Shown piece by piece: positions 1 through 8,865 of a DNA stretch of 58,396 nt. How positions within the stretch are numbered: position 1 is the stretch's first letter; the number at the start of each line of letters is the position of its first letter. The notes below the pieces were generated by a model. It had not been told where the DNA came from. It searched no databases and was given only the letters and a program-made list of their open reading frames with translations. A program made the position numbers and the translations under genes. This DNA comes from Thermosipho atlanticus DSM 15807 (GTDB lineage: Bacteria; Thermotogota; Thermotogae; Thermotogales; Fervidobacteriaceae). The stretch is taken from positions 1 to 58,396 of the forward strand of contig NZ_FQXN01000007.1 in the NCBI RefSeq assembly GCF_900129985.1, read 5' to 3'.

Positions 1-84
1 AAAGTGATGTTATTTGCATTAATGACACTTCCATTAATAATGTCTGCAGTAGGTAATTTTACATTTTGGCCACTTAAAAAATGA
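1..84 (+). CDS. C-terminal fragment of a membrane protein
   Basis: Frame 1 is open from the window edge to a TGA at 82-84 and encodes 27 residues. They are mostly hydrophobic (LFALMTLPLIMSAVGNF) and end in a short basic tail, LKK. This fits the last transmembrane helix of an integral membrane protein whose start lies outside the window. The family cannot be identified from this piece. Confidence 0.5.
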   Translation, partial: KVMLFALMTLPLIMSAVGNFTFWPLKK

Positions 85-114
85 TTGGATGATTTTTTAT
101 AAAACCTTTGAAGA

Positions 115-125
115 TATGATATAAT
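115..125 (+). promoter_or_regulatory. Extended -10 promoter element upstream of the first HD-GYP gene
   Basis: TG-A-TATAAT (TG at 117-118, TATAAT at 120-125) lies about 40 bases before the TTG start at 165. No good -35 hexamer sits 16-18 bases upstream, which is acceptable for an extended -10 promoter. Confidence 0.45.
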
Positions 126-164
126 TAAATCAGGAATGACTTTAACATTGAGTGGTGATTATAA

Positions 165-1469
165 TTGCAATCTAAGAAATTAAAATCTCATTTGAAGTTT
201 TCGATACTTAATTTAAATGTTTTAATATTTTGGACCATATACATGGTCCTTATTTTTATTGAATGGAAAAATAGAAATCTTGATTTTTCAAATTTGAACT
301 TTTTAATTTTAATCTTATTTTTTGTTTTATTTGAGGCAATAGGTATTAATTTTCAGTCTTTCGTTTCCAAAAAATTTGGTAATTCAGAAAGAACAGGATT
401 ATTTTTTAGCACAGGTGTAATAATAAGCGTATTATCAGCTGCAATTTTAAGTCCAGGTCTTGCCGCTCTTATTCCTTTAATAGGTTATATTTTTTTAAGG
501 ATAAATGTTATTTTTAGTAAAAACTATTTTTATTTTTTGTTTAATACTTCTTCTTTAGGAATAGCAACTTATGTTACGTCTAAATTTTTACATTTTTCAT
601 TTGATTTTTTTGGAAATAATTTGTATTTTGGAATACTGTTTATAACGTTTGGTTCAATCATTTATTTCACATTAAACGTGTCATTTTCAATAATATTTTT
701 ATTTTCTATTTATGAAACGACCTCTAAGGAATTAGTTGATATTGTAATAGGTGAGGGGAAATTCCTCAATGCTTTTTCAACATCTATTAATACGTTAATA
801 ATTTATGTTTTATATAATTATATGGGAATTTTTGCAATCCCTATTTCCTTGTTTACGTTAATAACTATTCAACTTAGTAACTATTATGCAAATAAATATA
901 GAAACGCTAAAATAGAACTTTTAATGGCTTTGATTAAGAGTATTGAAGAGAAAGATCCTTACACTGCAGGTCACGGTGAAAAAGTTGCAAAAATTGCTTC
1001 CGAGATAGCTTCAGAGCTTGGTTTTATAAAAAGAGAAGTAGAGTTGTTAAAAACTGCAGCAATTCTTCATGATATAGGAAAAATAGGTATTCCAGATTTA
1101 ATAATTTTAAAAAGGGGTAAATTATCACCTGAGGAATATCTAATAATGAAGGAACATCCAAAAAAGGGTTATGAAATTTTGAAGCAAATAAATGAGTTTG
1201 AAGATACCGTAGCAAAATGGGTTTTACATCATCATGAAAGATGGGATGGGAAAGGATATCCTGATGGTTTGAAGGGCGAAGAAATTCCTTTAGAGGCGAG
1301 AATTTTAACTATAGCAGACGTGTACCATGCTTTAATAAGTAACAGACCATATCGAGACGCTTTGTCCAGAGAAAAAGCTTTAAATATTATTGAGGAGGAA
1401 GCGGGGAAAATTTTTGATCCACAATTAGTAAAAATTTTTATAAAATTAGCGAAAGAGGGGAGAATATGA
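165..1469 (+). CDS. Membrane-anchored HD-GYP domain protein (putative cyclic-di-GMP phosphodiesterase)
   Basis: 434 aa. Residues 1 to about 245 hold several hydrophobic segments, an integral membrane sensor-like region. Residues about 250-430 form an HD-GYP domain with HDIGKIGIPD and the signature HHERWDGKGYPDGLKG, followed by ADVYHAL. HD-GYP proteins usually hydrolyse cyclic-di-GMP, and the HD, HHE and GYP residues are all present, so activity is plausible. The start is TTG at 165, preceded by GGTGAT. The stop overlaps the next gene by 4 bases (ATGA), indicating co-transcription. No recognisable GGDEF partner lies in the window. The ligand of the membrane region is unknown. Confidence 0.88.
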   Translation: MQSKKLKSHLKFSILNLNVLIFWTIYMVLIFIEWKNRNLDFSNLNFLILILFFVLFEAIGINFQSFVSKKFGNSERTGLFFSTGVIISVLSAAILSPGLAALIPLIGYIFLRINVIFSKNYFYFLFNTSSLGIATYVTSKFLHFSFDFFGNNLYFGILFITFGSIIYFTLNVSFSIIFLFSIYETTSKELVDIVIGEGKFLNAFSTSINTLIIYVLYNYMGIFAIPISLFTLITIQLSNYYANKYRNAKIELLMALIKSIEEKDPYTAGHGEKVAKIASEIASELGFIKREVELLKTAAILHDIGKIGIPDLIILKRGKLSPEEYLIMKEHPKKGYEILKQINEFEDTVAKWVLHHHERWDGKGYPDGLKGEEIPLEARILTIADVYHALISNRPYRDALSREKALNIIEEEAGKIFDPQLVKIFIKLAKEGRI

Positions 1470-1945
1470 TTGTATATGTTTTTGCTGTTGCATTAGTGTT
1501 GTCAATATTTACGAAGAGGATTAAACATGTTATTCAAAGGAATTATAAGTTTTTCTATCTGTTTCCAGTTCCATTTGTTTTACAGTGGATACCACAGTAT
1601 AGGGAAGTTTGGATGCCTTTGTCATTTGCCATTTTAGTAACTCTTCTTATCTTAAACAAGCATATTCCCGGCTTTAAGTTAATGACAGTAGGTACTATTT
1701 TAAATTCTTTTGTAATGTTAATAAATGGTTGGAAAATGCCGGTTTTGAGGGCTCTTGCTGATAAATATCAGCTACCAGTTGGGATGAGACATGTCCTTCT
1801 AGACAGTTTTTCTGCTAAACTTGTTTTAGGAGACTGGATCCCTATTATTCTTCCCTGGAAAGAAGTGTTTATAATAAGTGTAGGAGATATTTTCGTATAC
1901 ATTGGTGTTTTCCTTTTCTTTTTGAAAATACAAAAAGACAAATGA
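1466..1945 (+). CDS. Small integral membrane protein, DUF5317-like
   Basis: 159 aa with about five hydrophobic segments. The central stretch NGWKMPVLRALADKY and the late motif LGDWIPI resemble DUF5317 membrane proteins, whose function is unknown. Its start overlaps the stop of the HD-GYP gene by 4 bases, so the two are probably translationally coupled. It may act with that membrane sensor, but nothing in the sequence proves this. A strong terminator follows. Confidence 0.7.
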   Translation: MIVYVFAVALVLSIFTKRIKHVIQRNYKFFYLFPVPFVLQWIPQYREVWMPLSFAILVTLLILNKHIPGFKLMTVGTILNSFVMLINGWKMPVLRALADKYQLPVGMRHVLLDSFSAKLVLGDWIPIILPWKEVFIISVGDIFVYIGVFLFFLKIQKDK

Positions 1946-1971
1946 GAAATAAGTAATAGAATATTTTCCAA

Positions 1972-1998
1972 AAAAAGGGGCTTGGCCCCTTTTTATTT
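1972..1998 (+). terminator. Intrinsic terminator after the HD-GYP/DUF5317 pair
   Basis: Inverted repeat AAAAAGGGGC-TTG-GCCCCTTTTT followed by a T-rich run, 27 bases after the DUF5317-like stop codon. Confidence 0.85.
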
Positions 1999-2051
1999 TA
2001 TTGTTTTTTATTTGTGATAAAATTAGAATAGATTAAAGAGGGAGGAATAAA

Positions 2052-2699
2052 ATGAAAATATTTGCACTTGATTCGTCTACAGAAAAAATAGTTATGGTAT
2101 ATAAAGATAATGAGAAAATATTGACATTCTCATATAAAGGTAAAGACAAACATGGAAAAAATATAGGTTTGTTATCTCAAAAATTAAAGGATTTAGGAAT
2201 AGATTTTTATGGTTTAGATATAATTGGTGTTGGTATAGGTCCTGGAAGTATTACTGGTTTACGGGTTGGAATTTCTTTTGCGTTAGGATTGGGTTTAGGA
2301 AAAAAGATGGTTACAATTCCATCTACAAAAATTATTGCTGCAAATCTTTTAAATTGTGGTAAAAACATTGTAGTTGCTAGAAAAGCAAGGCAAGGTTATT
2401 TGTATGGAGCAGTCTATGACAGTAAGTTGAACGTTTTAATTGAACCATTTATAAATTCGATAGATGGGTTTAGGAAAGTCATTTCAAAGTGTTCTGATTA
2501 TATAGTTATTGGTGATGGTTCAGAATTTTTGGAAGATAATGGTTTAAAAGATGATTTTAATTATCCGTCTCCTGAAAGACTTTTATATGTTTTTGAAAGG
2601 GAAATAGAAAGTGAAAACTTTGCTGAAACAGTGCAACCTTTGTATCTTCAAAAATCAATTGCTGAAATTAACTTTGAGAAGAGAAGAAAGGGTGAATAA
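2052..2699 (+). CDS. tsaB: tRNA threonylcarbamoyladenosine biosynthesis protein TsaB
   Basis: 215 aa, ASKHA fold. The N-terminus MKIFALDSSTEK and the motif GIGPGSITGLRVGISFALGL are typical of TsaB (YeaZ). TsaB is the non-catalytic scaffold that dimerises with TsaD to form t6A37 on ANN-decoding tRNAs. A GAGGGAGG Shine-Dalgarno precedes the ATG. An extended -10 (TGATAAAAT) lies at 2015-2023. The gene ends two bases before the mutS start. Its partner tsaD is also in this window (28635-29627) but in a different operon. Confidence 0.92.
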   Translation: MKIFALDSSTEKIVMVYKDNEKILTFSYKGKDKHGKNIGLLSQKLKDLGIDFYGLDIIGVGIGPGSITGLRVGISFALGLGLGKKMVTIPSTKIIAANLLNCGKNIVVARKARQGYLYGAVYDSKLNVLIEPFINSIDGFRKVISKCSDYIVIGDGSEFLEDNGLKDDFNYPSPERLLYVFEREIESENFAETVQPLYLQKSIAEINFEKRRKGE

Positions 2700-2700
2700 G

Positions 2701-5151
2701 TTGGAAAAGTTAACCCCAATGATGAAACAATATATGGACATAAAGAAGAATTACAGTGATGCTATTTTACTTTTCAGATTAGGAGATTTTTATGAAGCTT
2801 TTTTTGAAGATGCAAAAGTTATTTCAAAAGTTTTAAATATAGTTTTGACTAAAAGGCAAAATGCTCCTATGGCGGGTATTCCGTATCATGCTCTCGATAA
2901 TTATTTAAAGAAGCTTGTTGAAAGTGGTTATAAAGTGGCAATTTGTGAACAAATGGAAGATCCTTCGCAAGCAAAAGGAATTGTGAGAAGAGAAGTAACT
3001 CGCGTTGTTACTCCAGGAACATTGATCGAAGATGAAATGCTATCAACTGAAAATAACTATCTAATGGCTGTTGATTATTTTGATGGAACTTTTCATTCTA
3101 TTCTTGTTGATGTATCTACTGGAGAGGTTTTAGTAAAAGAATTTGAAAGCTTGAGTTCGGTAATTGATTTTTTAAGAATAAACACAGTTTCACAAGTAAT
3201 ATGTCCGGAAAGTATTTTTGATGATTTAAAAAAAGAAATCCCAAATCTTTTTATAGAAAAACTCAATGATTGGTACTTTGAAGAAGCAGAAAAGAAGATA
3301 AAAGATACTTACAGAGTCGCCTCGATAGACCATTTTGAGTTAGGAAAAAGTTTGAGAATCTTTGGAGCGACAATAAAATATCTTGAATATACATTAATGG
3401 TAGACATCTCTTTGTCTGCACCCAAAAAAATTGAAGAAACTGATTGGATGATTCTTGATTCAAGGACAGTAGAAAATCTTTCTTTGATTCCCGGTGAACG
3501 TGGGAAAAATTTGTACGATATCTTAAACAAAACAAAGACCTCTATGGGGGCACGTTTGTTAAAAAAATGGATTCTCCAACCATTAAGAAACTTTGAAAAA
3601 ATAATGGAGCGACAGAAGATAGTGGAAGCATTTTTTAATGATCGATTATTATTAAACGAGGTTCGCGAGTATTTAAATTCTATATATGACATAGAGCGTA
3701 TTTTGACGAGACTTTCATACAAGAAGGCAACTCCAAAAGATTTGGTGTCTTTGAGATATTCTATAAGTGTAATTCCGAATATAATTTCTGCTCTTGAGAC
3801 TAATGAAAAATTAGTGGAATTTTCAAGGAAAATTAAAACTTTTACTAATGTGGAAAAGTTGATTGAAAAGGCCATATTTGAAGAGCCTTCAAACACTCCT
3901 GGTGACGGGAAAGTAATAAAGGATGGCTTTTCTATTGAACTAGATGAATACAGGCAACTTCTTACGCATTCAAGCGATAAATTGAAAGAGTTTGAAATAA
4001 AAGAAAAGGAAAAAACAGGTATTCAGAAGTTAAAGATAGGCTATAACCAAGTTTTTGGTTATTATATAGAAGTACCAAAAGGTCAAATAAAAAATGTTCC
4101 AGATTATTTTATTAGAAAACAAACTCTTGTAAATTCTGAAAGATATATTACCCCGGAATTGAAAGAATTTGAAGATAAAATAATGTCTGCAAAAGAGAAA
4201 ATAGAAATAATTGAAAAGAAAATTTTTGAAGATGTTTGTCAAGAAATTTCAAAATATATACCTGAAATAAAGCAGACTGCTGAATTAATTGCTCAATTAG
4301 ATGTTTTAACTAATTTAGCTTATGTTTCCAGCTTATACGGTTATACCAAACCAGAATTTTCGAAAAATAAGTTTTTGATAAAAAAGGGAAGACATGCAGT
4401 AGTTGAGAGATACGTTTCAAACTTTATTCCCAATGACACATATATGGATGAAAATATAAGAATGTACATTATTACAGGTCCAAATATGAGTGGTAAAAGC
4501 ACTTATATAAGACAGGTTGGTTTAATAACCTTGCTGGCACAGATTGGTTCTTTTGTACCAGCGGAATATGCAGTTCTTCCAATCTTTGATAGGATATTTA
4601 CTAGAATAGGTGCAAGAGATGATATTTCCACTGGTAGAAGTACATTTCTTGTTGAAATGAATGAAGTTGCTTTAATCCTTTCAAAAGCCACTAAAGATAG
4701 TTTGGTTTTACTTGATGAAGTGGGAAGAGGTACAAGTACTTTTGACGGAATAAGCATTGCTTGGGCAATGAGTGAATATTTGTACAACGAGATAAAATGC
4801 AAAACAATGTTTGCGACACATTTTACGGAACTTACAGAACTTTCAGATGTCTATAATGGTATAAGGAATTTGACGATAAAGGTAGAAGAAACAAATAATG
4901 GTGTAGTATTTCTTTATGAAGTAATTGAAGGTGTGGCAGATAAAAGTTACGGTATTGAAGTCGCAGCTATTGCAGGAGTTCCAGGTGGAGTTGTTGAAAG
5001 AGCAAAAGAAATACTTAAGGTGATTACTGAAAAATCTGAATTAGAAAAGAAAGTACGTGTATTAAAAGAAGGTCAATTAAAGAAATTAGCTAGAAAATCA
5101 AAAATCTCAAAAGATCAAATTAGTATTTTTGAGGTAGGTGAAAATAATTGA
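2701..5151 (+). CDS. mutS: DNA mismatch repair protein MutS
   Basis: 816 aa from a TTG start at 2701. That start has GGTGA five bases upstream and gives MEKLTPMMKQYMDIKK, matching the usual MutS N-terminus. A GTG at 2692 would add three residues. Visible features are the mismatch-recognition motif GDFYEAF, the connector and lever domains, Walker A GPNMSGKST, Walker B LLDEVGRGTSTFDG, and a C-terminal helical tail. MutS recognises mismatches and signals through ATP to MutL, which is not in this window. The gene sits between tsaB and an HD-GYP gene; its stop overlaps the next start (TTGA). Confidence 0.97.
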   Translation: MEKLTPMMKQYMDIKKNYSDAILLFRLGDFYEAFFEDAKVISKVLNIVLTKRQNAPMAGIPYHALDNYLKKLVESGYKVAICEQMEDPSQAKGIVRREVTRVVTPGTLIEDEMLSTENNYLMAVDYFDGTFHSILVDVSTGEVLVKEFESLSSVIDFLRINTVSQVICPESIFDDLKKEIPNLFIEKLNDWYFEEAEKKIKDTYRVASIDHFELGKSLRIFGATIKYLEYTLMVDISLSAPKKIEETDWMILDSRTVENLSLIPGERGKNLYDILNKTKTSMGARLLKKWILQPLRNFEKIMERQKIVEAFFNDRLLLNEVREYLNSIYDIERILTRLSYKKATPKDLVSLRYSISVIPNIISALETNEKLVEFSRKIKTFTNVEKLIEKAIFEEPSNTPGDGKVIKDGFSIELDEYRQLLTHSSDKLKEFEIKEKEKTGIQKLKIGYNQVFGYYIEVPKGQIKNVPDYFIRKQTLVNSERYITPELKEFEDKIMSAKEKIEIIEKKIFEDVCQEISKYIPEIKQTAELIAQLDVLTNLAYVSSLYGYTKPEFSKNKFLIKKGRHAVVERYVSNFIPNDTYMDENIRMYIITGPNMSGKSTYIRQVGLITLLAQIGSFVPAEYAVLPIFDRIFTRIGARDDISTGRSTFLVEMNEVALILSKATKDSLVLLDEVGRGTSTFDGISIAWAMSEYLYNEIKCKTMFATHFTELTELSDVYNGIRNLTIKVEETNNGVVFLYEVIEGVADKSYGIEVAAIAGVPGGVVERAKEILKVITEKSELEKKVRVLKEGQLKKLARKSKISKDQISIFEVGENN

Positions 5152-6797
5152 AATTAGAGAATTTGTTGAGAAAAGAGATCACTCGTGTGGTTATATTTGG
5201 AGTATTATCAATGTTAATGTTAGTTTTGATTCTAAATTTTTATTTTGTAGAAAGAATAATTGAGAATGTTAAATATACAAATATCAACTATGCTTATAAT
5301 TTATTTTTGCTTATTAAAGGAGTTTCTAAAAGTTTTGACAAAGACTTTCACGAATATTTAGAAGAAACTCTAGATAAAATAAGAAATGACGAAAAAAATG
5401 CTGATTTATATGTAAGTAAATTTGTATCTCTTTCATATGGGTACAAGATAGAAAAAATAGATAAAATTAAGTTTGATTCCTTGCAAGATTTTGAAAAAAA
5501 GAGATTAAATGAACCCATTGATTATTTCATTTATAAAAACGTGTTTTCAATGACTCTAGAGAAAATAGTTTATATAAGAGTCAATAACATCGTATATATC
5601 ATTGATTTTACATTACCTTTAGATGAATTAAAGGTTTTTGTAGATTCAATAAGGAGATTGCAAAATTTGGATTTTATAAAATCATTTGGAATTTATTCAA
5701 ATGATATGCAACCAATATTGGGGACTATTGATCAAATTTCAGATGAACAAAGAAAAATTTTTGAAAAAGTAGTTAAAACAGGTAAAATTGTGGAAGAAAA
5801 AAACAAAAGCAATGTAACAATTTATGCTATGTTTGATGAAGAAGATAAACATGAAAAATTTGGTCCAATTTTTGTGGTAATGAATTTAGATTTTTCAATA
5901 GTTTACAATCAAGCGTATAAGTATGGATATTTGTTTTTCATTGTGTTAATTATGTTTGGGATTTATATTAGATTTGTTTCCGTAAAATTTTCTAAACAAA
6001 TAACCTTTCCATTTAGTAAAATTATTGGAAACATGAAGAATTTTTTAGATTCTCGTATATACGAACAGGTGGATCTACAAAATTCGAAAATTGATGAACT
6101 AAATGATCTTTTTTATAGTTACAACAAAATGGTCGAACAAACATCATCAGATATTGAATCACAAAAGGTATTAATTAAAGAAGTAGAAGAAGCCTATGTA
6201 CATTTTGCAACCAAATTATCTGAAGTTGCCGAAATATACGATGAGCAAACAGGTAACCATATTGAAAGAGTCGGTATTTTATCAGCGTTTTTAGCTTTGA
6301 AACTTAATTTGTCAAAAGATTTTATTAAACGAATAAGGATATATGCCCCTTTACATGATATAGGTAAAATCAAAATTCCTCGTAAAATTTTGATGAAGAA
6401 ATCAAAATTGACTGATCAGGAGTGGGAATTAATTAAAACACACACAATATATGGAGCAGAGTTAATTGGAGATAAACCACATCTGAAAATTGCTAGAAAT
6501 ATAGCGTTGTATCACCATGAGAACTATGATGGCTCGGGTTATCCAAAAGGTTTAAAGGGTAACGATATTCCTATTGAGGCTGCTATAGTTAAGATTTGCG
6601 ATGTATATGACGCTTTAAGGTCAAAAAGACCTTACAAAGATGAGATGTCTCATAAGGAAGCTTTGAAAGTAATTGTTCAGGGGGACATGAAAACAAATCC
6701 TAAACATTTTAATCCAGAAGTTTTAAAAGTATTTATTGAAAATGAAAAAATTATAGGAGAGCTCTGGGATAAGGTGTATAGAGGGATAAATAAATAG
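5148..6797 (+). CDS. Two-transmembrane sensor HD-GYP protein
   Basis: 549 aa from a TTG start overlapping the mutS stop by 4 bases. One transmembrane helix lies near residues 13-35. A predicted extracytoplasmic sensor of about 215 residues follows, then a second helix near 258-280, a HAMP-like linker, and an HD-GYP domain at about 350-540. The domain has HDIGKIKIPRKI, YHHENYDGSGYPKGLKG and CDVYDALRSKRPYK, so the catalytic signature is complete. The family usually degrades cyclic-di-GMP. The architecture resembles a chemoreceptor-style sensor coupled to a phosphodiesterase. Its 3' end abuts the convergent AMMECR1 gene with no terminator between them. Confidence 0.88.
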   Translation: MKLENLLRKEITRVVIFGVLSMLMLVLILNFYFVERIIENVKYTNINYAYNLFLLIKGVSKSFDKDFHEYLEETLDKIRNDEKNADLYVSKFVSLSYGYKIEKIDKIKFDSLQDFEKKRLNEPIDYFIYKNVFSMTLEKIVYIRVNNIVYIIDFTLPLDELKVFVDSIRRLQNLDFIKSFGIYSNDMQPILGTIDQISDEQRKIFEKVVKTGKIVEEKNKSNVTIYAMFDEEDKHEKFGPIFVVMNLDFSIVYNQAYKYGYLFFIVLIMFGIYIRFVSVKFSKQITFPFSKIIGNMKNFLDSRIYEQVDLQNSKIDELNDLFYSYNKMVEQTSSDIESQKVLIKEVEEAYVHFATKLSEVAEIYDEQTGNHIERVGILSAFLALKLNLSKDFIKRIRIYAPLHDIGKIKIPRKILMKKSKLTDQEWELIKTHTIYGAELIGDKPHLKIARNIALYHHENYDGSGYPKGLKGNDIPIEAAIVKICDVYDALRSKRPYKDEMSHKEALKVIVQGDMKTNPKHFNPEVLKVFIENEKIIGELWDKVYRGINK

Positions 6798-7319
6798 TTA
6801 TTCGTATCTTTCTACAGTAAATTTATAAATATCGAAGTCATTATCAAATATTCCAGCTTTTAATTTGGCTATTCTAATTTGTTCCTCAACAGTATCAACA
6901 CCTTCTATGTCGGGGAGTAAGAGTCCTCTGTTCCAACCTTTAGATACAATTATTCCATATTTTTTTGGATCAAGTTCTTTTATTGAATTGACGGGTTCGA
7001 TTTTTCCAATAACATCAACTGTAACTATGATTTTATCAAGTTCATCAGAAGTTACTGGAGGAAATCTAGGATCTCTCGTGGCAGAAGCAATTGCATTACT
7101 TCTGATTTCAAGAGCTAAATTTGGTTTTGTAGGTTCATATGTGCCTATACATCCTCTTAAACTTCCATTTGTAAGGTGCAGTGTTACAAAGCATCCTGCT
7201 TTTTTTTCAAACATTTCTTTTGGTAACTTATCCTTATCAGGTTCAATTAGTTTGCCAAATTTGATATAGTTTTCAATGACATCAATTGCCCATTTTACGA
7301 ATGGATGTTTTCCAATCAT
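6798..7319 (-). CDS. AMMECR1 domain protein
   Basis: 173 aa. The motif GSLRGCIGTYEP and the later segment ATRDPRFPPVTSDEL identify the AMMECR1 family; the remainder (YGIIVSKGWNRGLLLP) also fits. The biochemical role is not settled. In many prokaryotes the domain is encoded with MEMO and radical-SAM partners, but here it stands alone. The start is ATG with AGGAGGGG upstream. The stop codon is directly next to the convergent HD-GYP stop. Confidence 0.88.
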   Translation of the reverse strand: MIGKHPFVKWAIDVIENYIKFGKLIEPDKDKLPKEMFEKKAGCFVTLHLTNGSLRGCIGTYEPTKPNLALEIRSNAIASATRDPRFPPVTSDELDKIIVTVDVIGKIEPVNSIKELDPKKYGIIVSKGWNRGLLLPDIEGVDTVEEQIRIAKLKAGIFDNDFDIYKFTVERYE

Positions 7320-7344
7320 TTTTCCCCTCCTTCTTAATGGAGAA

Positions 7345-7920
7345 CTAAAAACTTTTAGTGTAGATTACTGTAGGAAAATATTCAAGAGCACCTCCATTCC
7401 ATTTTAACGTGTTATTACTTATTGTTGTAGGAGTTGGATCAATTGAAATAACTTTGGTGTTTTGGGGTAAATAGATGATAAATTCAGAATCATTATTCGA
7501 ATTTATTGGTAACTTTCCCATGCTTAGTTCATAATATTTGTCTTTTTTAGTTACAAGGTTTTTAATAACAGCTTGTTCTTCTATTTCTAACACACCTGCT
7601 CTTTCTGTAGCTTTATTGTTGTAATTGACAACAACAAGTTGTTTCCCGATTTCATCGGAAATTTTTTTAAAATAATCTATAAATGTTGAAGATGCAGCGT
7701 TATTATAACTTTCCATGTAATTAAACATATCTTGTTGCTTATTAAATGATAAAACGGCTAAAGTTGTAATAGTAGAATTTTCAGAATAATCTATTTCGAC
7801 TTTTGTTTGATAAAAAGTTATCTCAAATTTTGGCTTTTTGGTAAAGAGAGTAAAAACATCGAAGATCAAAAAAATAGCAACAAATGCAATTAAAATGTAG
7901 AGTAATGTTCTGTTCTGCAA
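7345..7920 (-). CDS. Membrane-anchored hypothetical protein (DUF4897-like)
   Basis: 191 aa from a TTG start at 7920. AGGAGGG lies nine bases upstream, better placed than the ATG eight codons earlier, which would put the ribosome-binding site inside the gene. There is one N-terminal helix (LLYILIAFVAIFLIFDVF), then a soluble, mostly beta domain. The C-terminal part (IIYLPQNTKVISIDPTPTT) resembles Thermotogales proteins grouped as DUF4897. Function is unknown; it is probably extracytoplasmic and anchored by its N-terminus. It lies upstream of the AMMECR1 gene on the same strand. Confidence 0.6.
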   Translation of the reverse strand: MQNRTLLYILIAFVAIFLIFDVFTLFTKKPKFEITFYQTKVEIDYSENSTITTLAVLSFNKQQDMFNYMESYNNAASSTFIDYFKKISDEIGKQLVVVNYNNKATERAGVLEIEEQAVIKNLVTKKDKYYELSMGKLPINSNNDSEFIIYLPQNTKVISIDPTPTTISNNTLKWNGGALEYFPTVIYTKSF

Positions 7921-7972
7921 AAGAATTCCCTCCTTTGTTTTCAAAAAGATTATAGCATAAAAATTTTTTAAA

Positions 7973-8854
7973 TTATTTTTTTAACATTTTTTCAGAGATT
8001 ATTTTTTCTTTTGTTCTACAGAATTTACAAATATTCGATGTAGTTGGAAATCCACATTTTTCACAGAATTTAATTTCAACTGTTTCTTCTGGTAAATATT
8101 TTTTTATTTCGATAATTGAATATACTAAATTTAATTTTTGGTCACGTGTAAATTCAGTTGTAGTTTTGAACTTTCGTTGAGTACTATTAATTGAATTTGG
8201 ACACGCACAACCAATGTGAGGAAGTTTTTGTAGTTTAGCATATAAAATGATTTCTTCTTCTGTTAGGTAGTACAAAGGTTTAACTCTTCCTACAAGTTTT
8301 TTTTCTGGAATTGTTTTGGTTAGTGGGCCAGTTCGCTGGATTTGTGGTATGTTTTTTCCAAATAAATTGTTGAAAATAAAGAAAACTTCATCGTCAAGAT
8401 TATGGCCCATTACAATATAATCAAAGTTGTTTTCATAGGCATATTTGTTTAGGATATACCTTCTAACCATTCCACAATATGAACAGGGTTTATATTTAAA
8501 ATCTGGAATAATGAAGCCCTCTTCTTCTTTTAAGTCGTACACCGTTAACTGATAGCCAATTTTTTCTGTTACGAGCTTTGCGACTGCTTCAGAATTTTCT
8601 GTAAAACGAGGTATACCAAGTCTAATAAAGAAATATTCTAAAGAAAGATTGTATTTTTCTTTCAATTTTGATAGTACATAACTAACAGTTACGGAATCTT
8701 TTCCCCCAGAAATAGCGATTAATAATTTTTTATTTTTTAAGTGGTATTTTTCAATAAACTTTCCAATTTTTCTTTCAAAATACTCAACAAAATGATCCTC
8801 ACAAAGTCTTGGGGATTTAAGGATAGCTTTTTTCCTACAGTGTTGACATTTCAT
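7973..8854 (-). CDS. ttuA: tRNA 2-thiouridine synthase TtuA (ATP-pyrophosphatase, thermophile type)
   Basis: 293 aa from ATG at 8854, behind TTAGGAGGT; the in-frame ATG at 8872 overlaps that site and is less likely. An N-terminal zinc finger starts MKCQHCRKKA and continues to a Cys in the region RLCEDHF. The PP-loop is ISGGKDS. Iron-sulfur cluster cysteines lie in CSYCGMVRRY and in HIGCACPNS. A C-terminal zinc finger spans CEKCGFPTTSNICKFC. TtuA makes 2-thioribothymidine at tRNA position 54, which stabilises tRNA at high temperature. The upstream neighbour, a cysteine desulfidase-like gene, ends 11 bases before this start, so the two are probably co-transcribed. Confidence 0.88.
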   Translation of the reverse strand: MKCQHCRKKAILKSPRLCEDHFVEYFERKIGKFIEKYHLKNKKLLIAISGGKDSVTVSYVLSKLKEKYNLSLEYFFIRLGIPRFTENSEAVAKLVTEKIGYQLTVYDLKEEEGFIIPDFKYKPCSYCGMVRRYILNKYAYENNFDYIVMGHNLDDEVFFIFNNLFGKNIPQIQRTGPLTKTIPEKKLVGRVKPLYYLTEEEIILYAKLQKLPHIGCACPNSINSTQRKFKTTTEFTRDQKLNLVYSIIEIKKYLPEETVEIKFCEKCGFPTTSNICKFCRTKEKIISEKMLKK

Positions 8855-8865
8855 ATCTTTACCTC

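Noticed and set aside
3309-3896. 195-codon antisense frame within mutS
   Set aside because: It is a shadow of the mutS reading frame, with no ribosome-binding site or recognisable domain.
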